NCBI GenBank assembly: GCA_050084515.1 | Contig: CM114274.1 | Span: 14,446,001 to 14,510,000, forward strand | Origin: Blasia pusilla | Lineage: Eukaryota > Marchantiophyta > Marchantiopsida > Blasiales | DNA length: 64,000 nt | Reading direction: 5' to 3' | In this document: positions 33,600 through 44,288 of the stretch, piece by piece | Numbering within the stretch: position 1 is the stretch's first letter | Layout: each line of letters begins with the position of its first letter | The notes under the pieces: model-generated | Database searches by the model: none | What the model saw: only the letters and a program-made list of their open reading frames with translations | Told to the model about the DNA's origin: nothing | Program-made: the position numbers and the translations under genes

Positions 33600-35051
33600 G
33601 ATGAGCGTGATATTCATGATGATGCGTTGGTGTTGGAGTTCCTACGGACCAGTAGGGTGCCAGGCATAGTGAGTGCCAAGGAGCGAGACCGTGTTCTTCA
33701 ACGTGCTAAGAGGTATCGATTGGAGGGAACACATATTCTTCGCGTATGGGAGGATGGTAGAGTACAAGAAGTGCCACATTTGGCTCAAAGAGAGCGCATT
33801 GTGCGACATGCCCATGAGGAGTTGGGACATTTTGGGGTAAAGCGTACGTATAGCTTACTCCTTGGCCAATATTGGTGGCGTGGCATGCATACTCAGGTGC
33901 AGCAGTTGGTGTCACGTTGTATGGTTTGTGACCGGGTGAGGGCATCATTTAATGCCCCTACACCACAATTACACCCCTTGCCTATTATGGGGTTGGGTTA
34001 CCGTTGGAGTGTGGACTTTGCGGGACCGTTATCGTTGACTGTACGACATCATCGATATGTGTTGGTGATGGTGGAGCACTTCTCCAAGTGGATTGATTTG
34101 GTGGCATTACCGGACAAGGCAAGTGAGGGAACGACATATGCGTTTCTGGATAGAGTGCTTAGTCATTTTGGTGCACCAGCTGAAGTGCTGACCGACCAGG
34201 GTACAGAGTTTCAGGGTGAGTTTTAGGTCTTGTGTGACAAGGCGTTGATTGATCATCGGACCACGTCTCGAGATCATCCAGAGGCGAATGGTTTGGCTGA
34301 GCGTGTGGTTCAGATGGTGAAGAGGGCATTGCGCAAGTATGGCCTACAGAAGGGGCATCTTGGAGACTGGGATATTCAGTTGCCATGGTTAGCCATGGGG
34401 TATAGGTTCAGTCGCCAAGCATCCTTGGCTTCCTTCTCACCTTATTTTCTGTTATACGGCCGAGATCCAGACTTACCAGCAGCAATTCGTCGGGAGTCTA
34501 GTGAGGTGGTGGACCTTGATGACCCAGAGATGTGGATGAGGGTGTGTTCTCAGCGGGCGGAGCTCTTTCGGAGAGTTATGCCGACAGCCTTTGAGAATCT
34601 TGCCATTGCTCAACACAGGGATACGTTGCGGTATGCAACCATTCGGGGTGGAGGTTATCGACCATCGATTCGTAGGTTCCATGTGGGGGACTATGTCTAT
34701 TTGCAGCAGATTACCCCGCCAACGTTGGATGTGACGGCAGGCCGCACTTTTTTACGAGTGCGTGAGGTGTTAGCTTCTGGAGTTCTCATGTTGGAGGATC
34801 GTGATGGAGTTTTTTGGAAGGACCATGTGCGTAATTGTGCGCCATGTCATCTTCCAAATGTGGATGGTATTGTTGACCCAAGCTTAGCCATGATACGTGC
34901 TAGCTTGAGGTGCATGTTGTGTGGGTCTGCTGGTAACGCAGCTCGTATGTTGGTGTGTGATCGGTGTTCTAGGGGTTGGCACATGATGTGTTTGACTCCA
35001 CGTTTGGATGTTGTTCCTACTAGAAGGTGGGTTTGTCCTCGATTTACTTAG
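33600..35051 (+). pseudogene. Element A integrase with C-terminal PHD finger
   Basis: The zinc-binding domain (HAHEELGHFG ... CMVC) is followed by the catalytic core with the three acidic positions: WSVDFAGPL, VLTDQGTEF and HPEANGLAER. A TAG at about 34224 separates the second Asp from the Glu; B has CAG there. The C-terminal part ends in a PHD finger (34911-35048): C..C, CDRC, GWH..C, RRWVCP, with the last Cys changed to Phe. Ty3/gypsy chromoviruses usually end in a chromodomain that guides integration. Here a PHD finger, a reader of histone H3 tails in many proteins, occupies that position. This suggests chromatin-targeted integration. Confidence 0.9.
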
Positions 35052-35208
35052 GAGAGGTAGATGACTTGATCTTTGCATGATATGGATTACAGATGTGCGA
35101 CTAACGATGGGGCAACCACCCGGCCTTCTGATTCGGGCACCCAAGAAGGTGTATAGCATGTAGTAGATGTATAGGGCTACCTGGGAGTTAGAGGGACCTA
35201 ACCGCCAG
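35052..35208 (+). other. Element A 3' untranslated stretch
   Basis: A non-coding segment between the PHD stop and the polypurine tract. Part of it (GGGAGTTAGAGGGACCTAAC) is conserved in B and D. Confidence 0.7.
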
Positions 35209-35222
35209 TTAGGGGGGCGAGT
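35209..35222 (+). promoter_or_regulatory. Polypurine tract
   Basis: TTAGGGGGGCGA lies directly before the first X repeat. Matching tracts occur in B (39899-39910, minus), C (51893-51905) and D (10637-10648), each directly before a short LTR-like end. This is the expected primer site for plus-strand DNA synthesis. Confidence 0.85.
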
Positions 35223-35326
35223 TGTGGTACACTTGCGTTTGTGGATACTCTCGTCTATGTTATGTATGTATGTGCGTATGGTATGTCAGCGATGGATGTT
35301 GTATGACGATGTGGATTCGCACGACA
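35223..35326 (+). repeat. Element A repeat X, first copy
   Basis: 104 bp, starting TGTGGTAC and ending CACGACA, directly after the polypurine tract. It corresponds to the 119-137-bp ends of B, C, D and G, which share the ending CGACA. Confidence 0.85.
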
Positions 35327-35328
35327 GC

Positions 35329-35696
35329 TGTCATGACCATACGGATTATGTCGTAGAGTATGGTGTGCTAGTAGAGGCCATTCCTTATGTAGGACCGTAG
35401 TGGCTTGGTAGAGATGCGGTTCCATACATAGGATTGGGGGTTACTCACTTGGGGGTGACTTTCCCAGTAGGGCCCGCTCTTAGGTTGGAGGATATAAGAT
35501 GGCTTGCCCTCAAAGAACGTCAGTTCTTTGAGTTGAGCTGCATTGCGTTGGGAGTTAGCCTTGGTAGTGAGTAGAGCTCTTGGCTATGGTGTTTCCTGCA
35601 AGCTTCGACCTAGATTCTCCCATCGTGGAGTGGGTTTGGCTCGATTGTATATGATTGTAAACGTGTTTTATGACAGTAGGTCTTTCACGGATTTCA
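35329..35696 (+). repeat. Element A repeat Y (3' copy)
   Basis: 368 bp, TG...CA, matching 26026-26393. It is separated from the X copies on each side by the dinucleotide GC. Confidence 0.9.
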
Positions 35697-35698
35697 GC

Positions 35699-35802
35699 TG
35701 TGGTACACTTGCGTTTGTGGATACTCTCGTCTATGTTATGTATGTATGTGCGTATGGTATGTCAGCGATGTATGTTGTATGACGATGTGGATTCGCACGA
35801 CA
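35699..35802 (+). repeat. Element A repeat X, second copy
   Basis: 104 bp, nearly identical to 35223-35326. It ends CACGACA directly before the flanking CTGC. Confidence 0.9.
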
Positions 35803-36004
35803 CTGCGGATCAGGGTTCAACTAGTTATCCATCAAGATGGCTTGGCCGAGGCTTCTTACAGATTGTGAGACTTTTGGTTCCCCATAGTGTATCTCATGGC
35901 TATAACATCCGTCTTGACTCCCCATTTGGCGTCTCATGGTTGTTTTGCTGTCTGTAGCGTTTAGAGACTAGCAAGTTATTTGACATCTCGCCCATCTTGA
36001 CTAT
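35803..36004 (-). repeat. Element E terminal repeat (right copy), second part
   Basis: Resumes the E repeat after element A (TTCAACTAGTTATCC..., GACATCTCGCCCATCTTGACT). It is interrupted again at 36004 by a solo LTR. Confidence 0.75.
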
Positions 36005-37074
36005 TGTGGTACCCACCATTTTCAAAATTTTGTTAGTTATAGATTTAAAGTCAGAATAAGGATTAGATTCTAAGTACATAGATATGATTAGGATGAAGGG
36101 AGATTGGAATTGTAAATTTGTAATTATGAGGAGTAAAGTAAAATTAATTGGGTTTCAAGTAAATAAGGAGTGGAGGGACTTCCAAAGGTAAAAGGAAGAG
36201 GTTAGTGAAGACGAAGAATTTTCCTAAAGGAAGGTGTGATGTGGAGGATAAGGGTATTTTGGAAAGGTCGGTTTAGGGAAGAAGTGAGAGGAGGTCAAAT
36301 TACTAAAAAGGAAATCCCTAAGAAGATGGAATGGTATGGATGAAATGGAAACTTCAATAACTTTTACTTTTACTTTGTGACAAAGTCCAAGTAGTGAAGA
36401 CTATGTGACAGAAGCATGAAGACCCTTCCAAGAGGTGCATTATTAGGAAAGAACAAGTGGTCTTCTTGCTTTGTCTAACAATTCATCGCTTGGAACAGAT
36501 GATTCCAAGAAGTGCACCTTTAGGAAAGTACGACCGCATCAGCCTTAGGCTAAGATAGACCCTTGATAAAATAGTTAGGGAGGCATTTCAAATAGGTTGG
36601 GGGAGGGCCTCAGCCCGCCCTACGAGCTTGCAATGGGCTCTGTCAGCCCACGTCTACGCGGCGGGCTCTAGGAGGGCTCTGGTGCGACCGTGCGAGCAGC
36701 GGGTACTTGAGCCCGCATGGACACGTCCGTCCATAGGACCAACATAAGTCCGCAAACATGGACATGTCTGTAGACACGAACTTTTTTCGAGTGCAATCCT
36801 AGTGAAGAGTGAAGTTTGGGAGTTCAACAAGTTGAAAAAATACTTTCAATATCCAAACAAGTAGAACAAGTTATCTTCATTATAATTTTGTTGAGATAAT
36901 ACTTGTTTCATGAGCAAGATATGGTATTCTTGGGGAGTGAACTATATATTCAATGACAATATTACTGAATACGACAGTTACTAAGACAATACATGAAGGT
37001 GTCACAAATTTTTGGGGCTATTTTTCAAATAAAACTTGGTTGATCAGCTGCGTAACAAGTGGGAATACTCACCA
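36005..37074 (+). mobile_element. Solo LTR, 1070 bp, inserted in element E
   Basis: It begins TGTGGTACCC and ends ACTCACCA, flanked by CTAT on both sides (36001-36004 and 37075-37078). The E repeat continues beyond it, so it is an insertion. It carries no coding sequence. Its first bases resemble those of the solo LTR in element B (TGTGATACCC), but the interiors are not clearly related. Confidence 0.7.
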
Positions 37075-37240
37075 CTATACTACAATAATTTTTGTGTCAC
37101 TTGCTTCACGCCCCTGATGTGGCGCTTGGATCCAAGGTCTCAAACCTTGCTAACCTTGCCTTTTTCTGTGCAAGTAGTTCCACTCCTTTCTCACCTAAGG
37201 CTAGTCTCAAGTGTCACATCTTATTTCGATGTAGGTAGAG
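37075..37240 (-). repeat. Element E terminal repeat (right copy), third part
   Basis: AAGGTCTCAAACCTTGC and ACCTAAGGCTAGTCT match the 24120-24200 part of the left copy. Confidence 0.65.
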
Positions 37241-37319
37241 TTCTATCACCTCGACGACATAGAGAGTCAGCGGGCGGTTCGGGTGTAACTTCGTCCCGAG
37301 ATGTTGGATGAGGTTTGCG

Positions 37320-37702
37320 ACATGTCTGTTGTGTCCAGAATTTCGTTTATGGAAATTTCCCTATTTTAGTTTTAGTCTGTCAGGTGACCCGTTGAACGGG
37401 TCTATCGTCACCCGATAACTTGTGCACGTAGGTTACCATTGGTAGGGTTATTTTTGGGGGAAGAGCCTTTTGACTCTTCCCAAGGGTATAAGAGTGAGGA
37501 AGATGGCTTTCCCAAGCCATCTTTCTCATGTTGAGCCTTAGGAGCGTCTCTCTTGCATATACGAGTGTGGATGTGTAAGAGTTAGGATGCTAGCGTCCGG
37601 ATTCCCTCATAGCAGAGGATGGATGTGGTTCGATATGCCGATGTAGATTCATGAGTGGAGTTTTAGGGCGGGTGAGCCGTTTTTACTACTCTTGATTTTA
37701 CA
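37320..37702 (+). repeat. LTR-like segment with TATA and hairpin
   Basis: Contains GGGTATAAGAG followed by an 8-bp perfect hairpin (GATGGCTT...AAGCCATC) and then TTGAGCC, the same layout as repeat Y of element A without clear overall identity. It ends near GATTTTACA. Probably an LTR of a related element; its partner is not identified. Confidence 0.4.
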
Positions 37703-39771
37703 TGAGAAAGATGAGAGGGGGCAGATGAGAATTCCTTGTTTCCAGATAGGCAAATGAGTTGCCTCGTTCGGAAGCCCCAAGATATATGGAGTGATGTTTT
37801 TTTGTCGTTTTTTTTGTTCAGGAGATCGTGCTATGTGTTTTGCTCAGATTTTGTTGGTACGGGTTGACAAGGGACAGAAACAGAGGGTAGCGTGACATGT
37901 AACGGGAGTATTTGCGAGTGAATATTGGGAGAAAGAAACATATCATATCAAGAGCAAGCCACCATAGCCGCCGTGAGGGCGGCCACGCTAGAGCGTAGCC
38001 GCTAGGTTGTATGTTTAGAGTAGCCGGGAAAATCTCAATCTTTAGGTTACGGGTGCGTAGAGGTGGTTGCAACGGCAAGCCCTGGTCAGGTGGATGGGAG
38101 TCCGGGGCTGGAGTAGGGGGAAAGAAGGGCCGTAGTGCCACATAGACGGGACGTCAGATGCCGCGGGGAGTTGGGGCTAGGGCGGAACGTGGCGGGAGGG
38201 AACTCCGGGGCGGGTGAGCTCCAAGAGACCAGGATCCTTTCATACGGACGCGAAGCCATTATGACTCCAGGATAGAGGGAATCGTAGGAGGGGACGGAGG
38301 TACAGAGTTAAGGAGGAAGGTAGTGGAAGGGGCCTGGGAGGAAGTCTCCGCATAGGAATACGTGCCGACTCCGAGAGTTCGGGGAGAAGGTTGGGAGTAA
38401 GGCTCACATGGAGCCACTTCGGGATGACCTGGGAGAGGGGAGGCGCGCCGCATAGGGCGGCGTGCCGTAGAGAGTTAATGCGGGCGAAGGAGGAAGGGTA
38501 GAGCAGAGTGCGGGGCTCGAAGGGAGGCAGCTAGGTAGCGGGAGCAGAAGGCTAAGGGCCGGAAGGTGTGAGTTTGGAGGAAGGAAGGAAAGAGCCCGGA
38601 GCTCCAGGAATACGGGAGGTGCATAGGGCACTATGTCCGAGTGGGTAGGAAGGAAGGAGAAGGGAAGTTGGAAGCAATGTCCGGGGAGAACCGGGGTTAC
38701 GTGTTGACCTAGCCGGAAGAAATTTAGAATTTCCGATTCACTTTGCAAATCAACGGCCAAAAACCGGCAGAATACAGAGTTCTCCTTTGTATCTGTATCT
38801 CGATAGCCGACCGGATTCAGAAAAATGTCAAAAATTACCGTTCTCGTCTGTAAAGACCGGAAATGTACCGGTTCTCGCCAAAAAACTATCCGGACCTTGG
38901 TTGGAAGTAACCGCGGCTAGGCAGGGTCGAAGGAGAGGCGTTGCAAATGAGGAAGGAAGTATTAGCTGGGTCCGTGAAGAGAACGCGAGGCCGAGAGATG
39001 GAAAATCTGGCAGGTGGAGAGACGTCGAGGAGTAAGAGAGAAGGCGTCGGGACTTAGGGAGACGTAGTCGGGGTGTGAGATGACGTGGTAGAGTCAGATA
39101 TGGTGGAGGTGAGTTACGTAGAGGGAGAACGTTGTTGAGAAGTGATGTTTTTTGGGTGTGGCTGGAAATTACGAGGGTTGTGGTGGAGACATTGGTGCTG
39201 ATGCCGACGGGTAGTTCGCATCCGTTGACGAGAGGTTTGACGTGCTGTTCGAGGAGAGTGTGGTGCTACGGAGGTTGTCGTGTCACATGGAGGAGTGAGT
39301 GTTGACGGTGTTGTTGGTTGGTGGGCGTGTTTAGGTTACCCATTCGAGTCCCTTTTCCCCCACTTATCTTGTGTGATTGAGAGTGTTGGGTATCGGGTAG
39401 TTGTTGGTGTTAGATGGGTGCAGCGATGGTGATGAGTGTAGACTCCTTTCATGTGTAGCATGTTGGTGGATAGATGGCGATTGCCGAGAAGGGGTCGCGT
39501 GTATGACCCCTACTCGTAGAGTGTCAATAGTTTAGGTGAGTTAGTGGGAGGTTCATGGTGAGTCCGAGTGTTGGGTGTGTCATTTCGGGATTACCATTAG
39601 TGTAGGTGATCTAGCAAGGAGTGTGGGAGAATCTTGGTGAGTCTGAGTGCTTGAGCGGATGAGACACGGTGATCATCACAACGTTCTTCCAGGGTTAGGA
39701 AGAAGGGGGTAGTATGACTAGTGGTAGTGGAGTGACACGGAGTGGTGTGAGGTATCCAAGAGTTTCGAGTG
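37703..39771. other. No gene recognised; G-rich leader-like DNA
   Basis: Purine-rich on the plus strand with many shadow frames. It includes the S repeat at 38655-38910. It may be the leader of the element whose LTR-like segment precedes it, cut off by element B. Confidence 0.4.
38655..38910 (+). repeat. S repeat, copy 2
   Basis: The inverted counterpart of 22110-22445. See the landmarks listed for that copy. Confidence 0.65.
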
Positions 39772-39897
39772 TGTCGTGCGCATACACATCGCTACACAAC
39801 ATATATCGCTGTCATCGAACACACACACTAACACATACGATCCCATGCTAACTCATGGCATCCATACTCAGAGGCGAGAAGTACCAAAATATCTCCA
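39772..39897 (-). repeat. Element B 3' LTR (short, 126 bp)
   Basis: On the minus strand it starts TGGAGATATTTTGG directly after the polypurine tract and ends GCGCACGACA. It has TG...CA ends and is unusually short for a plant LTR. A near copy lies free at 58041-58163. Confidence 0.8.
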
Positions 39898-40085
39898 ATC
39901 GCCCCCCTAGCTGGTGGTTAGGTCCCTCTAACTCCAGATAACCATCTATCCCTACCTACCACGACATACATCTCTAGGACGCTAAGAGCATAAAGTCCGG
40001 GTGCTCATGTGGCCCCATCGTTAGTCGCCTTCCTTTCATCCATGTCACAGAAAAAGTTGGAATCGAAACCTACCTAGTATCTCCT

Positions 40086-41038
40086 CTATGTACATCTGGG
40101 ACATATCCATCGTCTTCGAGGAACCTTTGTGAGAGGTGGCGTCAGACATGCCATATGCCAACCTCTCGAACATCCATCACAGACTAGCATCGTGGCCGCA
40201 CCACGGGCAGAACCACACAACATACAACGCAAGCCTGCAGGAACTACTGCTAAGCTCGGATCTACTATACCATCAATGTTAGGAAGTTGACATGGCGCAC
40301 AATTACGCACATGGTCCTTCCATACCATACCATCGCGTCCCTCCAACAAGAGAACACCGGATGGAAAAATGTCACGCACTCTCAAGATAGTGTGCCATGT
40401 AGTCGTGCACGAAGTCGTGCGGTGGTCGATCAGCACCTGATCACACAAGGCCTGGAACTCACCGCGAAACTCCGTACCCTCGTCTGTCAACACCTCAGCC
40501 GGTGCGCCATAATGACTCAACACTCTGTCAAGGAAGGCATAAGCTACTCCCTTGCTCGCTTTGTCAGGCAATGGAACCAACTCGATCCACTTTGAGAAGT
40601 GCTCGACCATCACCAACACATAACGACTGTGACGCTCCGTCAAAATCCAAACTCCATCTATACCCTAAGCCCATTATCGGTAATGGATGCAACTGTGGAG
40701 TCAGAGCATTGAACGATGCTTGGACCCGATCACACACCATGCACTGGCAACAAACTATTGAACGTCAGTCTGCATGCCTCGCCACCAATACTGAATCTGG
40801 AGCAAGCTGTACGTCCGCTTCACCCCAAAGTGACCCAACTCCTCGTGGGCATGCTGCACTAGTCGTGCTCTCTCCAAGGATGCGGCACTACGCGTACTCT
40901 GCCATCCTCCCAAACCCTCAAAACATGTGTCCCCTCCCAACGGAACTGTCTTGCCCGTTGTAGGATCCGATCCTGCTCTCTAGCACCCACGGTGCTCGCA
41001 ACGTTGCTAGTACAAAGGTACTCCACGACTACTCCATC
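40086..41038 (-). pseudogene. Element B integrase remnant with intact PHD finger
   Basis: The zinc-binding part (HAHEELGHFGVKRTY, 40755-40940) and the core up to VLTDEGTEF are present. A deletion then joins DHRTTS to the distal ILRVRD region, removing the catalytic Glu and about 170 residues. The C-terminal PHD finger (40092-40226) is complete: C..C, CDGC, GWH..C, RRWICPRC, the full C4-H-C3 set. The frame is open from 40643 to the stop at 40086. It shows the ancestral PHD that is damaged in A. Confidence 0.9.
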
Positions 41039-41043
41039 ATCAT

Positions 41044-42286
41044 TGTAATGTACAAGAGTTTTCTATTTTATAGTCGTTTATTAAGTTCGATCCCCAAGAG
41101 GATCATTGTTTGATGAAAAGAGAGTTCGAAGTTATAATTGTGTTGTAATTGTTGTATTTAAATGTGTTTGAGTTATATTCAATATTTAATCAATATCTTT
41201 GGATCTTTCTTGGTACCAAGGGTTCTTTTCTCAATTCTCTCTAGTGGAATTGACAGCATGCTAAGGTAGATGTCCTCTCGATATCAAGAAACCTCACAGA
41301 GACCTCAATATGAAAGTTGGCTTCTCCTACTTTCGGAACTCAATCCGTCTTGGCAGGGTACTCTCTGTCAAACAGATTTCCTACAACTCATGTTGATTAT
41401 TTCATTAATAAGAAAGGTTCGCGTGATTCACTCTTCACTCTGCAGACCCAAAAAGAATACTCAAACATAAGCATCGCACATCAGAATGAATGAATGTTTG
41501 CTTTACTACTCCATCAAGAATGAGAAAGCTTCAAAGTGTATTCAAGCTCGAGAGGGTACTACTCTCTTGCTCGGACCATTCCTACAGCATAAGGACTTCG
41601 TAAGAGAATGATGATTATGGATTCTGTCTTGCTTCTTAAATACTCGCTGGAGTAGGAGTGATCCAAAGATTCAAAGCGTTCTTGATGAAGCAGGTGTCTT
41701 TTCAGCATTTGTAACTACCTAGATCTATGGTTCTCTTAGCTTTTCATACAATCCCTGTGAATCCGTAGAACAAAACTGTCCTAACTACCAATTTGATACA
41801 GAGGGTTCCGCCCTTTCCTAGTCTAATTGTTCTAACGGTGTGTCGCTTGAAATCACACTCATTCTTGGCTTCGCTTTGTTGGACTTCTTGAGGATGAAGC
41901 ACTTCATTCTTCGTTCTTGTTTAAGGTGCTTCGCGCTTCGTATAAGTGCGAAGTCCTTCTTTCTCTTCTTCTTCTTCGTTATACTTCGTTATGCTTCATT
42001 ATGCTTCGTTCAAGAGCAAAGGACTTTGTAGACAGAGCTTCACAGAGCTTCGTTGTCCTTCCGAAGCTTCTTGCTGGGTCTTTAGACTTCATTATTTTAT
42101 TCTCCTCTCCTCTTAGGCAAATCCTTGATTTTCTATCTCTCTGCCTTGTCCTTGGAGCTTCGTGCTTCACTTTCATCTTACTCATTCTTCTCATAATAAT
42201 AAATAATAATCAAAATCATAATGTACAAGAGTCTTCGTTGAATAAAAAGATATATTCTTCAAAAGTACAAAATTTTGGGTATCACA
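41044..42286 (-). mobile_element. Solo LTR, 1243 bp, inside element B
   Basis: Bounded by TGTAATGTAC and GGGTATCACA (TG...CA) and flanked on both sides by ATCAT (41039-41043 and 42287-42291). On either side the coding sequence of B between RNase H and integrase is continuous (GQDIHD before, DDG.VVEYL after). The interior has no pol sequence. It includes a run of ATGCTTCG/TTCGTTAT-type short repeats near 41960-42020. Inserted after B, so it is younger. Confidence 0.9.
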
Positions 42287-42359
42287 ATCATGAATATCTT
42301 GGCCACTTGTCCTCTCCTCACTGGCCTCTCCACTAGACCTCGCCATCAAAGTCTCCACA

Positions 42360-43880
42360 CTCTAGCTCTCCATAGCCAACATGCCTGAATAGGCTGGCGC
42401 GTGCCATCCTGGCACTGACTCCTCATCACTCTCTCCATGCCATCGAGCTCCAGTCGCATCTCATTGACTCGGGCATGGGTTACGACTCAACCCATCTGCA
42501 TCCTGGTTGAGCATCCCAGGTCTATGTACCACCTGAAAATCATACTCCTGCAACAACAGAGCCCATCTCGCAAGCTTCCCTATAAGCTTGTCAGACTCCA
42601 TCAACCACTTCAATGGTTGACGATCAGTGATGATGGTAAAGGGGTTGCGGAATAAGTAACACCTGAAATGCGCGACATCCCACACCGCAGCCAAGCACTC
42701 ACCCTCATACGAGCTATACTTCGCCTCTGCAGCGTTATTTGAGCGGCTAGCGTAAGCCACCACAAACTCTTTACCCTCATCATCATGCTAGGTGAGCATC
42801 GCTCCAAGCCCCAACATGCTCCATACTGTGTGCAACTGGAAATGACGCCCCCTGATCGGTCTCCTCAAGATGGGCGCGTACGTCAACATGTCCTTGAGCA
42901 ACTGAAATGCTCACTCCTGCTCATCCCCCCAATGCCACTTGTGATCCACCTTGGTCAGCAAGGTCAACGGCTTCGCAATCGAACTGAATCCCTTGATGTA
43001 CCGCCAATAGAAGTTCGCCAATCCCATGAATGCGCGAACACGGCTCACATCTGTAGGGCGTGGAATGCGTGAGATAGCCTCTACCTTCGTCTCCTGAACA
43101 CCAAGGCCCCCTGGGTATATCGTATGACCCAAGTACTCAATCTGGTCGTAGAAGAAATTGCACTTGCTTGGATGTAGCTTCAGCCCATGTAATTACAATC
43201 TTCGAAACACCTCTTCTAGATGTCGTTCATGCTCCTCAACCGTGACGCTAAAGACTACAATGTCATCAATATAATGCCTAGCAAAATCCAGACCAGCTAA
43301 GATCCTATCCATGACCCTCTGAAACTCAGCCGGGGCGTTCTTTAACCCAAATGGTAAGAACCGCCACTGGTACAAACAATCCTTCCCGTGAGGATTGATG
43401 CCCCAAAATGCCGTCTTCTGCCTATCCTCCAATCTGATAGGCATCTGATGGTATCCGGCTCGCAAATCAAATGAACTGAAGACCTTTGCGTGACCAATTG
43501 CATCAAAGATCTCCTCAGGGGTGGACATGGCATACCTATCGGACTTTGTCTACCGATTGATAGGTCGGTAATCCCCACACATCCGCTTATCCGTCTAGTT
43601 GCCATGCACATCCTTCTTGGCGGGCTTGACAGTGGCAGATGCATCCTCCCCATGCGACATCTCCACTAGTCCTACTCCGACCAAATCCTAGCTCCTACTC
43701 TGAATCAGAGCCCTCTCCATATCACTGTACCTGTAGGGTTTTCGGAAGATCGGCCTATCACTCGACAACTCAATGCGGATCCACGGTCCCTTCAGCGTAC
43801 CCAAATCCTCCATGCCAAACGCAAAGCAGCTCCTATAACTCTTGAGGAACTAACGTATTTGGCGTCGCTCTCCTCCTGTC
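42360..43880 (-). pseudogene. Element B reverse transcriptase and RNase H
   Basis: Better preserved than in A. The open stretch 43528-43193 contains FDLRAGYHQMPI, KTAFWGINPHG, FLPFGLKNAPAEFQ and the catalytic YIDDIVVF. 43132-42911 covers YPGGLGVQ and the connection domain (RAFMGLANFYWRYI). 42763-42461 covers RNase H (AYASRSNNAAEAKYSSYEGE, ITDRQPLKWLM, DADGLSRNPC). The N-terminal part before 43528 has stops and shifts. The three blocks are separated by frameshifts, so the copy is inactive. Confidence 0.9.
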
Positions 43881-44288
43881 AACTTAGGGCCCATATTTGG
43901 CTCCCAAGTCTCCATCGTGACTACGGTAGGACTCTCCGGCGCGGGTATCGGTGGTTGCTATGGTGCAACCCCGTCTCGAACAACAACACTAGGCCGCTTT
44001 CCTACAGTCAACTGCAAACTCTGATCTCCTTCACGTGGAGTGCCCAAAACCACGCTCGATGCTGTGGCTATCATCTCCTGGCGTACCTGCAAAACATCCC
44101 AAGAAGTCCAAGGGTGTCTCTCACAATCTCCCCTGGTGTCTAGATCTCCTTGGGTCTCGCCCCCAACCACTGCCTCCACCGTCTTGGTAGGTATGGGTCG
44201 GGGCTCACCAACGCAACCGTTGTGATCTGTCGCGATCTCATATGACGCTGCTCAGCCACTCCCAAGCTGAGGATCCATGTCAAGCAGT

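Larger units (their letters stand above)
26026..35802 (+). mobile_element. Element A: Ty3/gypsy retrotransposon carrying C5-DNA methyltransferase and PHD finger
   Basis: A 9.8-kb insertion in the right terminal repeat of element E, flanked by CTGC on both sides (26022-26025 and 35803-35806). Order: 368-bp repeat Y, 1.7-kb leader, gag with zinc knuckles, protease, cytosine methyltransferase, RT/RNase H, integrase, PHD finger, polypurine tract, then X (104 bp), Y (368 bp), X (104 bp). The two Y copies differ at about a dozen positions, so the insertion is not very recent. The coding region is in several frames with a few stops, so it is now defective. Domain order protease-RT-RNase H-integrase defines Ty3/gypsy. 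Confidence 0.9.

Noticed and set aside
34911-35051. Chromodomain or GAG-knuckle interpretation of the integrase tail
   Set aside because: Cys/His spacing in the intact B copy is the C4-H-C3 pattern of a PHD finger, and aromatic cage residues of a chromodomain are not seen.
36600-36790. Possible relation of GC-rich GGCCC/GTCCATG stretches at 36600-36790, 59900-60000 and 9990-10060
   Set aside because: Shared words only, with no collinear alignment by eye.
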